From Nymphaea colorata (taxonomy: Eukaryota > Streptophyta > Magnoliopsida > Nymphaeales > Nymphaeaceae), in the NCBI RefSeq assembly GCF_008831285.2, contig NC_045147.1, positions 23,584,981 through 23,648,980 on the forward strand: 64,000 nucleotides of DNA, written 5' to 3'. Both the position numbers and the translations under genes were made by a program. Position 1 is the first letter of the stretch; every line of letters begins with the position of its first letter. Below the pieces are notes generated by a model. It saw nothing but the letters and a program-made list of their open reading frames with translations. It made no database searches and was not told the origin of the DNA. Shown one piece after another: positions 62,201 to 64,000 of this stretch.

Positions 62201-64000
62201 CAGCCATCGCATAATTTTTTTAACAATGCAAGCTGGAAAAGCAGTTGTCCTTCTTTCTACATCTTGCCCTCCTTCTCTTTACGTTAATGTACTAGTTTTA
62301 AATTCATTTGCTTCTTTTCTACTTCTTCTCACACCACAGCTCTTGTTATTTATCCTCTCCATTTCTTGGTACGATAATCGGCTTTCACACGGTAAAAACC
62401 AGAGTTGAAAAAGAAAAGCTGATTACTGATCTACCAAAATATTAATGTGAAGATCCACGCCTTCGGCTTTAGGGATTCACAGCCACCATAGCTGTTAAAG
62501 TCAAACTTCATCAGTCATTCTAGTACCGGGAAATGTATGGGATCCACGGGCAGCTGTCAGTGATGATGAAGGAACGGTAGGGCGGTGCGCCGACATGGTT
62601 CGGAATATCAAATCGATCCATGTTCAATGCACAACAATAATTAAATGCAACAGTTAGGAACCATATTGAGATATGTACAACCCTGCGGGGAGATGCGGCG
62701 CTTAGGCTTCAGATTAGAACACCTACATATATGCGTGATAAATCTTCCAAAAACTGCAGTTTGTCATTGGCGGCAATCTGAAAGTTTATGAACTTAATTT
62801 GAAATGCATGTTGCAAACAGTGGCTGATGCAGTAGGCGAAGATTTTTTATATCATTTGCTTTTGATTAGGATTTGCTACATACCTACTTAATTAACACGT
62901 ATCCGGTTAATTTTCATCTCAAGAAATATCTAGCAGTGCACAGCATGAACAATTATAAATAAAATGCTATGCGCATTTGTATGTAGCAATTAGCATAAGA
63001 GTAGACAAACAAGTTGGGAATATTAGCGTTATCTGCAGCAGTTCTCGTCCCACAGATCACAGTCAGTGTTTGATTCCTGTTGTTAGTGTTCCAATGAATG
63101 GCAAGAGGTTGTTTGCAGGGATTTTGCTGCATCACGATCATGTTTTCTTGTACATAGTGTTCCTTTGCAATAAAGGCGGGGAGTCTATCTCCCAGTACTC
63201 CTTCATTAGAAGGTGGGAATATTAGTGGTCAACGTTTTGTTGGAATATGGCTCGGTCTTGTCCTACTCTACTACTACATACTTGCGTTGTACACCACCAT
63301 CTCGTTGTTATCATTATCATCATGAGCCATATCTAGCCGTTCGATCGAGATCATGAACCATATCCAGCCGTTCGTCGTCGATCTCGTCGATAAGAATTTG
63401 TGGAGTTCATGCCGGTAAGTTGTGCAATTTTTTTTTTGTAGTGAGTTAAGGTTGGCCTGACTTACCTTTGACTCGTTTCATAACTCGACTTGACATGTGC
63501 TTGACTTTGGCACTAACTTGGCTCGGCTTGCTCTATTTAGGTTATTTTAAAACTCGATCAAAATGACAAGTCAACTCATTGAATCGACAAGTCAAATCGC
63601 TGATCGATAACTCGGTCATATGCCGACTAGAATCCAAGTCACAAGTTTGCCAACCACGGTATCTACTGTCTCGACTACTTACCGTTCCATCTTGACGATG
63701 AATGGCATCCGAAGCTCCATTAATCTCATCCTCTGCATATGGTGGGCTTAAGTATATCCAAGAGTCAACCGAACATAACCACAGTTGAGTGGGTCAAGTT
63801 GGTTCCACCTATTTCACAAAATAGGTTTGACTAACCGAGGTTCTTCCGGACAAATTAAGCACCAAACAGCTCCATCTAGTTCTTCTCGTTCTTGAGACAT
63901 TTTAATTCTGAAATTATATGCAAAATCTTTCTTTCTTTCAAAATATTTGGAATAGATAATGTTTATTGAAAGACAAGAAACACGTGATATATATCTAAAA
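59294..64000. other. Intergenic to the end of the window, no gene supported
   Basis: A 166-codon frame at 60920-61420 is the longest here, but it has no recognised domain and no exon partners. An ATATAAATAA sequence near 61.54 kb could be a TATA box, with no clear gene after it. From 63.4 kb the sequence repeats phrases such as ACTCGACTTGACATG and GACAAGTCAA, as old LTR-type spacer often does. No tRNA or other RNA gene was found. Confidence 0.45.

Overview
This window looks like nuclear DNA of a flowering plant. Genes are split by many GT-AG introns, the intergenic DNA is AT-rich and full of microsatellites, and every recognisable protein is a plant family member. A broken TIR-type resistance-gene fragment near 57.4 kb argues against a monocot, because TIR-NBS-LRR genes are largely missing there. 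A eudicot, magnoliid or early-diverging angiosperm fits, but the species cannot be named from the sequence alone.

Left third, plus strand: three unrelated housekeeping genes in a row. The first is an eight-exon gene for the E2 (dihydrolipoyl acyltransferase) subunit of the mitochondrial branched-chain 2-oxoacid dehydrogenase (4856-13017). Next is cytosolic ribosomal protein eL18 (14537-17305), followed by an FAHD1-type fumarylacetoacetate hydrolase-family enzyme (19242-23142). All three can be read end to end with consistent splice phases and the expected family lengths. Each also carries a tandem duplication inside an intron. Upstream, 1971-2232 holds an exon-like reading frame broken by one stop codon.

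Middle, minus strand: a tandem cluster of three complete four-exon soluble epoxide hydrolase genes (25360-29728, 32015-34612, 38541-40737). Two truncated 3' relics of the same gene lie between them (about 30.78-31.82 kb and 34.80-35.02 kb). A decayed Ty1/copia-like retrotransposon with one LTR-like end sits between the second and third genes. In all three genes the first intron reads best with a GC-AG donor, and in the first gene no other option was found. The first gene also has an in-frame 45-bp duplication in its lid region.

Right half: mostly non-coding. It contains a 1.1-kb element with long inverted repeats (43397-44541, Mutator-like in form), a two-exon group VII ERF transcription factor on the minus strand starting Met-Cys-Gly-Gly (48373-49325), the TIR relic and several long microsatellites. 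From 57.6 kb to the end no gene could be supported.

The genes do not form one pathway. Two (E2 and possibly the FAHD1-like enzyme) act in mitochondrial carbon metabolism, eL18 in translation, the epoxide hydrolases in fatty-acid epoxide (cutin and oxylipin) chemistry, and the ERF-VII protein in oxygen sensing. The most noteworthy features are the non-canonical intron in the epoxide hydrolase family, the cluster structure, an intronic duplication in the E2 gene that creates a potential in-frame 18-nt microexon, and the inverted-repeat element.
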